From: Baffinella frigidus
Lineage: Eukaryota > Cryptophyceae > Cryptomonadales > Baffinellaceae
DNA: 10,469 bases
Assembly (NCBI GenBank): GCA_026770585.1
Contig: MU646767.1
Coordinates: forward strand, 321,161-331,629
Direction of reading: 5' to 3'
Positions 1 through 5,967 of the stretch are shown here, in pieces. The notes beneath the pieces were generated by a model. That model saw nothing but the letters and a program-made list of their open reading frames with translations, searched no databases and had not been told where the DNA came from. Both the position numbers and the translations under genes were made by a program. Within the stretch, counting starts at the first letter, position 1. Each line of letters opens with the position of its first letter.

Positions 1-431
1 GAGAGAGAGAGGGAGAGAGGGACAGAGGGAGAGGGAGAGAGAGGGAGAGAGAGAGAGGGAGAGAGAGAGAGGGGGAGAGAGAGAGAGAGAGGGAGAGATT
101 TATGCATATAATATGCTATCAAGGTCACCACCTGCCAGAGAGGGAGAAAGGGGGGGAGGGGGGGAGGGAGAGAGAGGGAGAGAGACAGAGGGAGAGAGAC
201 AGAGGGAGAGAGACAGATGGAGAGAGTTACAGTGAAGCAACCTGGGATGCTGTGTACAGGTAAGTGGACAACGCGCGCGAGAGGGAGAGAGGGAGAGAAG
301 ATCGACGAGGGGGGGGGCACGCTATGAAGGTGACCAGCTGCCAGAGAGGGACGGAGAGAGAGAGAACTACTTTGAAGCAAATTGAGACAGGGTCAGAGAT
401 TTCGCGTGGAGAAAACAGAGAGAGAGAGAGG
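1..431. repeat. GA-rich simple sequence with a duplicated module
   Basis: Purine-rich (GA)n and (GGGAGA)n tracts fill 1-98, 138-226, 280-300, 346-364 and 415-431. Between them lies a non-simple module found twice: 115-144 and 321-350, each starting GCTAT and ending CTGCCAGAGAGGG with a few differences. A second short motif, TGAAGCAA, recurs near 233, 370 and 646. The structure therefore looks like a longer unit that was tandemly duplicated and then filled with microsatellite expansion. No reading frame or RNA gene is visible. Polymerase slippage or assembly compression could affect the exact length. Confidence 0.9.
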
Positions 432-464
432 CGACTGTGAGGTAAACTGGGAAAGATAGATGTT

Positions 465-603
465 CCACTTAGCAGCTACAGGGGGCTTCACAGATACAGT
501 CCATCTGAACGATTTGTACTATAATCTTATCCATTTTCGTTGGATTCTAACCGCATTTCCCCCGAATATCCGGGGGGGGAAGAACTCGGCCGTTGCTAAG
601 TGG
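465..603 (-). mobile_element. Family A foldback (MITE-like) element, copy A1
   Basis: This is a 139-bp element bounded by imperfect terminal inverted repeats, CCACTTAGCAGC at the left and GTTGCTAAGTGG at the right. Inside are an AGTACAAA core (read on the minus strand, 513-520), the module CCATCTGAAC (501-510) and a short palindrome of C and G runs around AATAT (559-578). It aligns over nearly its whole length with the reverse complement of 4023-4151 and 5833-5967, which shows a dispersed family. It has no coding capacity and no transposase. Length, terminal inverted repeats and copy number fit a MITE; the superfamily is not assignable. No target duplication is obvious. Confidence 0.75.
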
Positions 604-868
604 ATTTACTGTTAAGTGGATAACGTGCGACGAAGGGATTTGCTGTGAAGCAAGTGAGATAGCTAGTGAGAGGGCATGTACTCCAAACCACGCCCTTCGA
701 GGGTTATCAGGTGCCCTTTCTTGGAGCCGTTAGCCCGTTCTTTGGGCCATTTTCAATTAACAATTGACATTTGAATACCGGTTTCCCTTTGCAAATTGAC
801 TTTTGAATACCCCCCCAAGAGCCCTCCGTGGGAAAACAGAATGCGTGAGTGAATTGCAGGCCGGAGCA
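604..868. other. Unassigned spacer with a short direct repeat
   Basis: No gene is visible. Just right of A1 the terminal motif TTAAGTGGATAACG recurs (compare 253-266 near the left end of the window), so this may be a decayed flank shared with the GA-rich module. A 17-bp direct repeat, ATTGACATTTGAATACC at 763-779 and a one-mismatch copy at 795-811, is the only other structure seen. Confidence 0.5.
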
Positions 869-900
869 ACCCTCAACCCTAAACCATAAACCCTAAACAC
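869..900 (-). repeat. Short C-strand telomere-like patch (CCCTAAA type)
   Basis: Degenerate units of CCCTAAA and CCCTCAA are read on the plus strand. This is the opposite orientation to almost all other telomere-like tracts in the window, which are G-rich on the plus strand. It is too short to be a functional telomere. Confidence 0.7.
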
Positions 901-924
901 AAATCCCCATCCACATATATCTTT

Positions 925-1144
925 AGGGGTTGGGGTAACGTGGATGCCTCGGTGGGAGGGTGGTTCCGGGTTTCGGGTTTCGGGTTTCGGGTTTCGGGGT
1001 TTCAGGGTTAGGGGTTAGGGGTTTGGGGTTTGGGGTTTGGGGTTTTGGGGCTTCGGGTTTCAGGTTTTGGTTGTCGGGTTTGGGGTTTCGGGGTTTCGAG
1101 TTTCGGGTTTCAGATTTGGGGTTGAGGGGTTTGGGGGTTAGGGA
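925..1144 (+). repeat. Degenerate telomere-like tract (TTTCGGG and TTTGGGG units)
   Basis: Units of about 7 bp vary between TTTCGGG, TTTGGGG, TTTAGGG and TTCAGGG. A pure run of TTTCGGG units lies at about 965-998. The tract is open in several frames on both strands only because 7-bp units lacking stops cycle through all frames, so the Gly/Phe-rich and Pro/Asn-rich translations should not be taken as genes. The left part (938-960) includes the beginning of module H. Confidence 0.85.
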
Positions 1145-1216
1145 ACCGTGGAGGCCTCGGTAAGAGGGTTTTTCGATTTCGCCCAAATCGTAGGGCGCAG
1201 AGACACCCTGGGAGCT
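1145..1216 (+). repeat. Module H, full copy
   Basis: Begins ACCGTGGAGGCCTCGG and ends AGGGCGCAGAGACACCC followed by GGGAGC. The same two blocks occur at 1497-1563; the first block alone occurs at 938-960 and the second alone at 2179-2210. The blocks border telomere-like or tandem DNA each time, so H may be part of a larger subtelomere-like repeat unit. No function is recognised. Confidence 0.7.
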
Positions 1217-1243
1217 GCGTCTAAATCGCGTTGAACGACTATA

Positions 1244-1349
1244 CTTAAGTTGACACGCTGTGTTTTCGGTACAAACCCGTCAACTTTCGCGCGGGGACGC
1301 GCCCGGTCTCACCAAATTGATGCGTCCAAATAGACTCAGGCATAGCTAG
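1244..1349 (+). mobile_element. Family E element, copy E1 (left part divergent)
   Basis: Reading left to right: AAGTTGACACGCTG, GGTACAAACCCGTCAACTTT (1268-1287), CCCGGTCTCACCAAATTG, then AAATAGACTCAGG and a terminal ATAGCTAG. The order matches the reverse complement of 5463-5622 and the copies at 8055-8330 and 9440-9560. The right end lies directly against the 17-bp tandem array. The left terminus is not clear; the CTAGCGCTG-type end of E2 is missing or diverged. No coding capacity. Confidence 0.65.
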
Positions 1350-1354
1350 GGGTT

Positions 1355-1496
1355 GGAGATAGCTAGGGGGTGGGGATAGGTAGGGGTTAGAGATAGGTAG
1401 GGGGTGGAGATAGGTAGGGGTTGGAGATAAGTAGGGGGTGGAGATAGGTAGGGGTTGGAGATAGGTAAGGGTTGGAGATAGGTAGGGGTTGAGATA
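1355..1496 (+). repeat. 17-bp tandem array, about 8.3 copies
   Basis: The unit is GGAGATAGGTAGGGGTT, alternating with a variant ending in GGGGGT. Counting units from 1355 gives eight 17-bp copies plus a 6-bp remainder, with 0-2 changes each. The alternating ends suggest an older 34-bp dimer unit. Translations on the minus strand rich in Tyr, Leu and Pro come from this array and are not evidence for a protein. It may be an evolved relative of the telomere-like repeats, being G-rich on the same strand. Confidence 0.9.
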
Positions 1497-1563
1497 CCGT
1501 GGAGGCTTCGGTGGGAGGGTGTCTTCCGACACGCAGGGCGCAGAGACAACCTGGAAGCGTGAT
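1497..1563 (+). repeat. Module H, second copy
   Basis: Matches 1145-1216: ACCGTGGAGGCTTCGG at the start and AGGGCGCAGAGACAACC at the end, with a shorter middle. The GAAGCGTGAT that follows is shared with the partial copy at 2179-2210, so the true module extends to about 1564. Confidence 0.7.
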
Positions 1564-1720
1564 CACTCCCGAGATAGCGAGCATTGCGTACCTGCAATCC
1601 CCCGGTTTGATGGATGGTTTCAGGTTTTGGGGTTTAGGGCGTAGGGCTAAGGCGAAAAAAACATTCACGCTAGCAGTGACATCGTTGGCAGAGAATACTT
1701 GCGATTTGAGACGCCTGCCC
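1564..1720. other. Spacer with an isolated TAGCGAGCATTGCGTAC motif
   Basis: No gene seen. The motif at 1574-1590 is a two-mismatch relative of the TAGCGAGCATCGCATAC unit that makes up the array at 2366-2545, placing one stray unit 800 bp upstream of the array. A short telomere-like patch (GGTTTTGGGGTTTAGGG) lies at 1623-1640. Confidence 0.5.
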
Positions 1721-1904
1721 CCCACGAGAACTATAGAGAGGCCTATTTGAAACCGATGTGCTTTTAAAAGTGGGCATTTGTGTAGTAACTTGGTTGATTA
1801 GTCACGTAACTCTGCAAAATTAGCACAGTCACGAGATTGGAACACCCTATCCTGGTACAAATATTGACAACATGTAAATAGGATCCTCCAGCTTTCTCGA
1901 GTGG
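1721..1904 (+). mobile_element. Family C element with long terminal inverted repeats, copy C1
   Basis: The ends pair over about 30 bp with mismatches: CCCACGAGAAC ... GAGGCCTATTT at the left and AAATAGGATCC ... TTCTCGAGTGG at the right. The interior holds AAAAGTGGGCATTTG, GTGTAGTAACTTG, GTCACGTAACTCTG and CCTGGTACAAATATTG (core at 1854-1861). The same modules in the same order make up 7695-7887 (reverse orientation) and, more diverged, 4288-4463. There is no coding frame. About 184 bp, a typical MITE size. No transposase is present, so movement would depend on one encoded elsewhere. Confidence 0.8.
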
Positions 1905-2178
1905 ACCTCGCTCGACAGCGGCCCTTACTTTGGTACTTTGGTGCTTTGTTGTACACTCACGTCAAAGACCACGCCCACCGCACTCTTGAGAGAACGGCAA
2001 CAAGCTACGGATGAGCTCCTCGACAGATGACCCGACTCGATCCATTTAGGTCCTGAACGAGCCCCTTTTACAAAGTTGACCTTGGTCTCTAGGCGGGTTT
2101 TTTAAAACTATTACAAATGAATAGTTCACCTTAAACCCTGCACCCTACACCTCAACCCCAAACCGTACACTCTGAATC
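1905..2178. other. Unassigned spacer
   Basis: No gene, array or clear foldback is seen. The only pattern is a short C-strand telomere-like patch (TTAAACCCTGCACCCTAC and following, about 2131-2166). The base composition is more even than in the flanking repeats, so this may be unique sequence. Confidence 0.4.
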
Positions 2179-2210
2179 CTCGGGGCGCAGAGACACCCAG
2201 GGAGCGTGAT
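2179..2210 (+). repeat. Module H, right block only
   Basis: GGGGCGCAGAGACACCC followed by AGGGAGCGTGAT matches the right blocks at 1190-1216 and 1534-1564. The left block is missing. Confidence 0.6.
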
Positions 2211-2224
2211 TACGAAATCCGAAA

Positions 2225-2372
2225 CACAAGGTGGACTACCTTGCTACCAACCTTTCATCAAAAGCTAACTTGCCTTGAGACAGTCAACTTTGATGATTTT
2301 CTGGCGCATTTTGGTCACGTAACACCTTGAATTCCAGCCCCAACGAAAGCTTCGAAGCCCGCTACCGTGTGG
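2225..2372 (+). mobile_element. Family B foldback element, copy B1
   Basis: Aligns over its length with 4633-4770: CACAAGGTGGACTAC at the left, CCTTTCATCAAAAG, CAACTTGCCTTGA, TGGTCACGTAACACC, TGAATTCCAGCCCCAACG, and a right end with TACCGTGTGG. The termini are inverted relative to each other (GGTGGACTAC against GTAGCCAACC in copy B2). Here the right end has been drawn into the neighbouring tandem array. No coding frame. Confidence 0.75.
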
Positions 2373-2545
2373 CTAGCGAGCATCGCATACACGAAAGCTT
2401 CGAAGCCCAGAGTGTGGGTATGCGATGCTCGCTATCGTGTGGGTAGCGAGCTTCGCATACACGAAAGTTTCGAAGCCCCCCGTAAGCCCCCCGTGTGGGT
2501 AGCGCGCTTTGCATACCGTGTGGGTAGCGCGCATCGCATACCTCT
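2343..2545 (+). repeat. Tandem array apparently grown out of the family B right end
   Basis: The units contain GTGTGGGTAGCGAGC followed by ATCGCATAC, and some add ACGAAAGCTTCGAAGCCC. Full units begin at about 2366 and 2437 and short units at about 2492 and 2519; the unit near 2412 is partly inverted. That inversion makes a 16-bp stem, 2419-2434 against 2444-2459, with one mismatch and a 9-base loop. Because the first unit overlaps the right terminus of B1, including the CGAAAGCTTCGAAGCCC just inside it, the array probably arose by amplification of the element end. Confidence 0.8.
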
Positions 2546-2556
2546 ATTAGGGCATT

Positions 2557-2635
2557 CGGTTTAAGGTTGAGGACTTAGGTTTAAGGGTTTAAGGTTTAGC
2601 GCTTAGGTTTGGGGTTTAGGGTTTAGAGGGGACCG
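2557..2635 (+). repeat. Telomere-like tract (TTTAGGG and TTAAGG variants)
   Basis: Irregular GGTTTAAGG, GGTTTAGGG and GGTTTGGGG units on the plus strand, decayed from the plant-type telomere unit. More scattered units continue to about 2725. Confidence 0.75.
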
Positions 2636-2755
2636 TGGTTGTTTTCAGAGAGAGTCTGTGAGTATCGCTTCAGTCGTGGTTTTGGGTTTGAGGGTTGAGG
2701 GGTGCCGGGCCTTGGTTTTGGGTTCGATGTTGGGCCGCCTCGAGCGAGAGATAGA

Positions 2756-2776
2756 GGGGGGGGGGGGGGGGGGGGG
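2756..2776 (+). repeat. Homopolymer run of 21 G
   Basis: An uninterrupted G run follows GAGATAGA and is flanked on the right by TCTGTCAAGC. Runs this long are mutation-prone and hard to sequence, so the length is uncertain. On the minus strand it gives a proline run that falsely lengthens an open frame. Confidence 0.95.
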
Positions 2777-2938
2777 TCTGTCAAGCGCGGAAAGAGAGGG
2801 GTTAGCGTAAAGCACAGCACAGGACCCCTAAACCAGTTTCTAAACCCTAAAGCAGTTCCGGGGGACTCTACGAAATAGAGTTGACGGTCTAGGGGACCGC
2901 GTCGGTACGCCCCCAAAAGTCGGCACGCCCCCAAACGT
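2777..2938. other. Spacer with telomere remnants and an 18-bp tandem duplication
   Basis: It holds a short C-strand telomere-like patch near 2825-2855 (CCCCTAAACC, ACCCTAAAGC) and two adjacent 18-bp units at 2903-2920 and 2921-2938, each CGG[T/C]ACGCCCCCAAA plus three bases. No gene is seen. Confidence 0.6.
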
Positions 2939-3273
2939 GTTGTTCCTCAACACCCAGGGGGGCTCACAACCTGCTGTTGTTCCGCAACACCCGGGGGGGT
3001 TCACAACCTGTAGGGGGGGGTCACAACCTGTTCCTCAACACCCGGGGAGGTTCACAACCTGTGGTCAACACCCGGGGGGGGGTTCACAACCTGCTGTTGT
3101 TCCGCAACACCCGGGGGGATTCATAACCTGTAGAGGGGGTTCACAACCTGTCGAAGGGGTTCACAACCTGTAGGGGGGGTTCACAACCTGTAGTGGGGGA
3201 TTCACAACCTGTTCCTCGATACCCGGGGAGGTTCACAACCTGAAGTCAAGACCCGGGGGGGGTGACAACCTGT
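2939..3273 (+). repeat. Complex tandem array built on TTCACAACCTG
   Basis: More than ten copies of TTCACAACCTG or close variants are joined by two kinds of linker: a short one, TAGGGGGGG (about 20-bp period, clearest at 3130-3200), and a long one, TTCCTCAACACCCGGGGAGG (about 31-bp period). The two unit types are interleaved, giving a higher-order pattern. The plus-strand open frame across it, Gly/Gln/Pro-rich with repeated FTTCRGGSQPV-like words, is a product of the array and lacks coding character elsewhere. Confidence 0.9.
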
Positions 3274-3290
3274 ATCCGCCCGGCGTGATG

Positions 3291-3527
3291 CTGGAAGCGC
3301 CCCCCCAGAACAAGTCTCGCATCATCATTATCTGCACCCGCCATCACAAGAGAAGGGTCACCCTGTTGTCACCCCCCCCCGAGACCCTCAACCCTCGGAG
3401 CCCCTGGAAGCACCCCCCCATAACAAGTCGCGCATCATCATCGTCATCTCTTTCGGGACAGGTCGCAAATCATCATCATCATCTCTTTCGGGACAAGTCG
3501 CGAATCATCATCGTCATCTGTTTCGGG
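3291..3527 (+). repeat. 35-bp tandem array plus a duplicated 5' module
   Basis: Three units with an exact 35-bp period start at 3423, 3458 and 3493, each ACAAGTCGCG[A/C]ATCATCATC followed by GTCATCTCTTTCGGG. Upstream, a segment beginning CTGGAAGC[G/A]CCCCCCCA occurs at 3291 and again at 3404, each leading into an ACAAGTC unit. So a longer module was duplicated first and its last part then expanded. The ATC triplets give Ile/Ser/His runs in the open frame; I see no protein family there. Confidence 0.88.
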
Positions 3528-3856
3528 GCCTCGGGGTTTCGGGGTTTCAGGGTTTCGGGGTTAGGGGAGGAGAGTAGTGACGTAGAGCTTTAAGGTTCAG
3601 GGGTTAGGGTGTGGAGTCAAGGTTCAGGGTTCAGGGTTTAGGGTTTAGGGTTTAGGGTTAAGAGTGAGGGTTTAGGACTAAGGGTTCAGGGTTCAGGGTT
3701 TATGGTTTAGGGCTTAGGGTTGAGGGTTTAGAGTTAGGGTTTCGGGTTTCGGGTTCGGGTGTAAAGAGGAGGGTTTCGGATGTAAATGAGGGTTAATAAT
3801 AATGGGTTCAGGGTTCAGGGTGTAAAGAAGTTAACAACAAAGGGTTGATGGTTGAG
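3528..3856 (+). repeat. Long degenerate telomere-like tract
   Basis: TTTAGGG, TTCAGGG and TTTCGGG units occur in short phased runs (best at about 3625-3660) separated by drifted stretches. The G-rich strand is plus throughout. A remnant continues up to GGTTGATGGTTGAGGG at about 3843-3858. Confidence 0.85.
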
Positions 3857-3897
3857 GGAACGCACCGACGTTACAGCAGACGCGAGGAAAACAGTCA

Positions 3898-3940
3898 AGT
3901 AGAGATTCCCGGTCCCGACTGGCGAATGCAAGGCCTGCAA
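3898..3940 (+). repeat. Repeat I, copy 1
   Basis: A 43-bp block, AGTAGAGATTCCC ... CCCGACTGGCGAATGCA ... GGCCTGCAA, matches 4458-4500 with several substitutions. Copy 1 lies 82 bp left of A2; copy 2 overlaps the right end of C3. Function unknown. Confidence 0.7.
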
Positions 3941-4022
3941 AGTGCCAAACGTTTCACGCTTCTGACACACAAAACGTCAATTTACCCAATTTTCGTCGTT
4001 TTCGCGGCCAACTTCTCTCCGC

Positions 4023-4151
4023 CCACTTAGCTGCCAGCGACCCCGGATTCTCGGGGGAAATTCCGGTTGCAATCCACAGCAATGGATACGATTCTGGTAC
4101 AAATAGTTTAGATGGACTGCATCTGTGAAGACCCCGGTGGCTGCGAAGTGG
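4023..4151 (+). mobile_element. Family A foldback element, copy A2
   Basis: 129 bp with terminal repeats CCACTTAGCTGCC and GGCTGCGAAGTGG. The inside order is a CCCCGGATTCTCGGGG hairpin (4040-4055), TTGCAATCCACAG, GGATACGATTCTGG, then GGTACAAATAGTTTAGATGG (4096-4115), in which the GTACAAA core runs directly into the GTTTAGATGG module. It is the clearest copy for showing those two modules together. There is no coding capacity; open frames on both strands here simply cross the element. Confidence 0.8.
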
Positions 4152-4287
4152 CGGAACACTACGAGGAAGCATGCTTAAGTTAATCATTGGATTCTTGACC
4201 AAGAAACACGCGAAAAGTCAGCATTTGTTGACGCCCCTCCCCGGATTTCCTGGGAGGGACGTGCCCCGTAGCCTACCGTGTGGTACA
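4152..4287. other. Spacer with a G/C hairpin
   Basis: No gene seen. CCCCTCCCCGG, ATTT, CCTGGGAGGG (about 4236-4257) forms a strong hairpin around an AT-rich loop, similar in style to the C/G hairpins inside family A. The right edge, CTACCGTGTGGTAC, resembles the end of family B (TACCGTGTGG) and may be a solo terminus. Confidence 0.5.
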
Positions 4288-4463
4288 CCCACTCGAGAAC
4301 GCCAGAGCACCCAATTTAACACCTGGATCCTTTACAAGTGGGTATTTGTGTGGTAACTTTCGCGGGTTAGGTCACGACCCTCCGGAAATTGCGGAGTCGC
4401 GTCCTGTTCCTGGTACAAACCCTTACAACCCCACATGTAAATAGGGTGCTGTTGTGAAGTAGA
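4288..4463 (+). mobile_element. Family C element, copy C3 (diverged)
   Basis: The left end CCCACTCGAGAACGCC ... GAGCACCCAATTT pairs with the right end AAATAGGGTGC. Internal modules in order: AAGTGGGTATTTGTG, TGGTAACTTTCG, GGTCACGACCC, CCTGGTACAAACCC (core 4412-4419) and ACATGTAAATAGG. The outermost part of the right terminus is degraded, and the boundary there is uncertain because repeat I overlaps it. Confidence 0.7.
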
Positions 4464-4500
4464 GGTGTGCCGTCCCGACAGGCGAAGGCATGGCCTGTGA
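4458..4500 (+). repeat. Repeat I, copy 2
   Basis: AGTAGAGGTGTGCC ... CCCGACAGGCGAAGGCA ... GGCCTGTGA aligns with 3898-3940 and starts right where C3 ends. Presence next to two different elements suggests either a shared insertion target or a module carried along by rearrangement. Confidence 0.65.
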
Positions 4501-4539
4501 ACGAGAGAGGCAACTCAAGGAGAGAATGTATTAATTAAT

Positions 4540-4610
4540 GCCTGTCTGGCAATAAAATTTACAACATAGAGTACACAAGTAATAGTAAAGTATTTATGCA
4601 TTTGGCAGGA
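4540..4610 (+). mobile_element. Family D element fragment, copy D2
   Basis: CAATAAAATTTACAAC, AGTAATAGTAAAG and TATTTATGCATT align with the centre of the element at 7518-7658 (CAATGAAATTTACTAC, AGTAATATCAAAG, CATTCG). Only the middle part is recognisable, and the outer arms are diverged or gone. Confidence 0.5.
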
Positions 4611-4632
4611 AGACCTCAGGCCTGCGGGCAAG

Positions 4633-4770
4633 CCACACGGTGGACTACGAACCTTTCATCAAAAGTCAACTTGCCTTGATGCAATTAACTTGAAGAATCT
4701 TATGGTGCAATTTGGTCACGTAACACCCTGAATTCCAGCCCCAACGAAACCTTCGTAGCCAACCGTGTGA
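4633..4770 (+). mobile_element. Family B foldback element, copy B2
   Basis: 138 bp with near-perfect ends of about 18 bp: CCACACGGTGGACTACGAA at the left against TTCGTAGCCAACCGTGTGA at the right (three mismatches including the outermost base). The interior shares CCTTTCATCAAAAG, CAACTTGCCTTGA, TTGGTCACGTAACACC and GAATTCCAGCCCCAACG with B1. This is the reference copy for the family. No target duplication longer than 2 bp is evident. Confidence 0.82.
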
Positions 4771-4810
4771 AGAGGCAACTCAAGCGGGGATGAGAGGCAA
4801 CTTAAATACA

Positions 4811-4965
4811 GTAACGGCCTAACTTCAGGGCAGTTAAGCCTACGGTATTGACTACGGTAGGCCGTGGGGGCCTAGGGGGGCTCCTACGAGACACCCGGGC
4901 CTAGGGGCCCTATGGCGTACCGAAGTAAAACGTGGGCTTAACTACCCTAATTTCAGCCCGTTAAC
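4811..4965. mobile_element. Family G foldback element
   Basis: The arms are about 33 bp: GTAACGGCCTAAC ... GGCAGTTAAGCCTACG at the left and CGTGGGCTTAACTACCC ... CAGCCCGTTAAC at the right, with several mismatches. The centre is rich in palindromes such as GGGCCTAGGGGCCC. Part of the centre (CTACGGTAGG ... TAGGGGGGCTCCTACG) is echoed at 9621-9661, a probable second, shorter relative. No coding sequence. Confidence 0.75.
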
Positions 4966-5031
4966 GTCAACGTTTGCCAATCGTCACTATTTCTGAGGAC
5001 ACCTTCTGTTGTGTGCACACAACTCTACCCC

Positions 5032-5139
5032 AACATGTCGGGAGGGTCCCCGGCATGTTCAGGGTGTTACGTGACCAACATGTCGGGAGGGTCCCCGACA
5101 TGTTGACTGATCCTCATGTCGGAGGGTCCCCGACATGTT
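5032..5139. repeat. Cluster of three near-identical hairpins
   Basis: AACATGTCGGG, AGGG, TCCCCGACATGTT occurs at 5032-5059 (one change, GGCATG), 5077-5104 and 5115-5139 (slightly shortened). Each unit is an inverted repeat with an 11-13-bp stem and a small AGGG-type loop. The 17-bp gap between units 1 and 2 contains GTTACGTGACC, the reverse complement of the GGTCACGTAAC module in families B and C. The two later copies are followed by GACTGA. As RNA each would be a stable stem-loop; as DNA a cruciform. Confidence 0.85.
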
Positions 5140-5239
5140 GACTGAATATACCTTTCCCACACAACCCCGCCCGGTTTAGTTATCGTTCTAGTACAAACAC
5201 AGCCTGCTTTAGTAAACAGAAACTTCAGTCAATAGTTGC
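5140..5239 (+). other. Spacer with an isolated AGTACAAA core
   Basis: No gene seen. AGTACAAACACAGCC lies at 5190-5204 and looks like the family core outside any element I can bound. The region may be the decayed right part of an element whose left part is the hairpin cluster. Confidence 0.4.
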
Positions 5240-5259
5240 GGGTTCCTAAGATCCGGTTT

Positions 5260-5462
5260 AGGCAGGGGTTAGGGCTTGGGGTTTATGGTTTATGGTTTAT
5301 GGTTTATGGTTTAGGGTTCGGGGTTGAGGGGGTATGGCGTACAAAGAAGAGGTGGGTAGCAGTGAACTTGACCACTTCCCACCGCCCGCCCCACACACCT
5401 GAGAATGCGGTTCAGGGTTTAGGGTTTAGACTTGAGGGTTTAGACTTGAGGGTGTAGGGGTG
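5260..5462 (+). repeat. Telomere-like tract with a TTTATGG run
   Basis: Four phased TTTATGG units lie at 5282-5309, a single-base variant of TTTAGGG, followed by TTTAGGG and TTCGGGG. A 65-bp non-telomeric stretch (5336-5400) interrupts. Two GGGTTTAGACTTGA units and short TTTAGGG runs follow at 5410-5460. Local homogenisation of a variant unit indicates recent unit-by-unit expansion inside the chromosome. Confidence 0.8.
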
Positions 5463-5622
5463 CTAGCTCCGTCTCAGTCTATTTTGGCTCACCGATTTCT
5501 GGCTCTTTTCACCAATTTGGTGAGACCGGGCTTTTTTCCCGCTGCAAACTTGACGGGTTTGTACCGCAAACCCAGCATGTCAATTTGAGCATAGTGGGTC
5601 AACCCGAGTGAGGCAGCGCTAG
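5463..5622 (-). mobile_element. Family E element inside telomere-like DNA, copy E2
   Basis: 160 bp bounded by CTAGCTCCGTCTCAGT and, inverted, CTAGCGCTGCCTCACT (12 of 16 positions agree). On the minus strand the order is GGGTTGACCC, TCAAATTGACATG, GCGGTACAAACCCGTCAAG (core at 5558-5565), AGCCCGGTCTCACC, AAATTGGTG, CAAAATAGACTGAGACGG. Both flanks are telomere-like (GGGTGTAGGGGTG on the left, GGGGTTAGGGGC on the right), so it is a discrete insertion into that tract. It is the most complete copy of the family. Confidence 0.8.
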
Positions 5623-5710
5623 GGGTTAGGGGCTAGGGTTGGGGGTCAGGGTTGGGGCGTTGGGGTCAGGGGTTGGGGGTTAGGGGTTGGGGGTCAGAAA
5701 TGGGGGTTAG
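5623..5710 (+). repeat. Telomere-like tract, TTGGGGGT variants
   Basis: Units of 7-8 bp (GGGTTAG, GGGTTGGG, GGGGTCA) continue the tract interrupted by E2. Confidence 0.75.
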
Positions 5711-5780
5711 GGTCGGGGGTTTCCTGAAAGGCCTTTGAGGACGCGGTGAGGAAAGCCCCGACCCAAACCCCTAACCCCGG
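5702..5780. repeat. Inverted junction of telomere-like repeats
   Basis: The G-rich arm GGGGTTAGGGTCGGGGG plus TTTCCT (5703-5725) is mirrored by AGGAAAGCCCCGACCC plus AAACCCCTAACCCC (5750-5779), with a few gaps. The spacer is about 24 bp. It is a local head-to-head arrangement, TTAGGG-like then CCCTAA-like, on a very small scale. Confidence 0.65.
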
Positions 5781-5832
5781 CAGCTCTGCCTCTCTCGGAT
5801 TCACCGCATAACACACGTTAGCATACTTCGCA

Positions 5833-5967
5833 TCCACCTTGCAGCGGCCGGGTTCCTTTCCCCCCGGATATCCGGGGGAAATGCCGTTAGAATCCACTGC
5901 AAATGGGTAAGATTCCAGGGCAAATCGTTTAGATGGACTGTATCCGTAAGGGCAATGGACAGCTGGG
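5833..5967 (+). mobile_element. Family A foldback element, copy A3
   Basis: CCACCTTGCAGCGGCC at the left, a CCCCCGGATATCCGGGGG palindrome (5861-5878), GTTAGAATCCACTGC, AAATGGGTAAGATTCC, then CAAATCGTTTAGATGGACTG (5921-5940) and TATCCGTAAGG. The GTACAAA core is mutated (GGGCAAAT), while GTTTAGATGG is intact. The right terminus is eroded. A 142-codon minus-strand frame that crosses this element reads partly through its terminal and palindromic parts and so is not credible as a gene. Confidence 0.75.

Larger units (their letters stand above)
4507..4806 (+). repeat. Three copies of GAGGCAACTCAAG around elements D2 and B2
   Basis: The 13-mer GAGGCAACTCAAG occurs at 4507-4519 and 4772-4784, and a two-mismatch copy (GAGGCAACTTAAA) at 4794-4806. 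Two of them bracket D2 and B2, and the third is 22 bp beyond the second. This may be a host repeat into which the elements inserted, or a footprint of local duplication. Confidence 0.55.

Noticed and set aside
923-1186. Overlapping 87- and 67-codon frames on both strands, Pro/Asn-rich and Gly/Phe-rich
   Set aside because: They are translations of 7-bp telomere-like units, open in all frames because the unit has no stop in them.
1245-1725. Three minus-strand frames of 83-112 codons with repeated Tyr-Leu-Pro words
   Set aside because: The repeated words are the 17-bp array read in different frames. No start context, splice signals or family resemblance.
2343-2545. CRISPR-like appearance (repeats with spacers)
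   Set aside because: The spacers are themselves repeated, the units vary in length and one is inverted; there are no cas genes and the setting is eukaryotic.
2937-3173. 78-codon plus frame with Gly/Gln/Pro repeats
   Set aside because: It is the TTCACAACCTG array. Unit boundaries and the open frame coincide.
5032-5139. CRISPR-like hairpin repeats
   Set aside because: Only three units, unequal short gaps that are partly shared with other elements, no cas genes.
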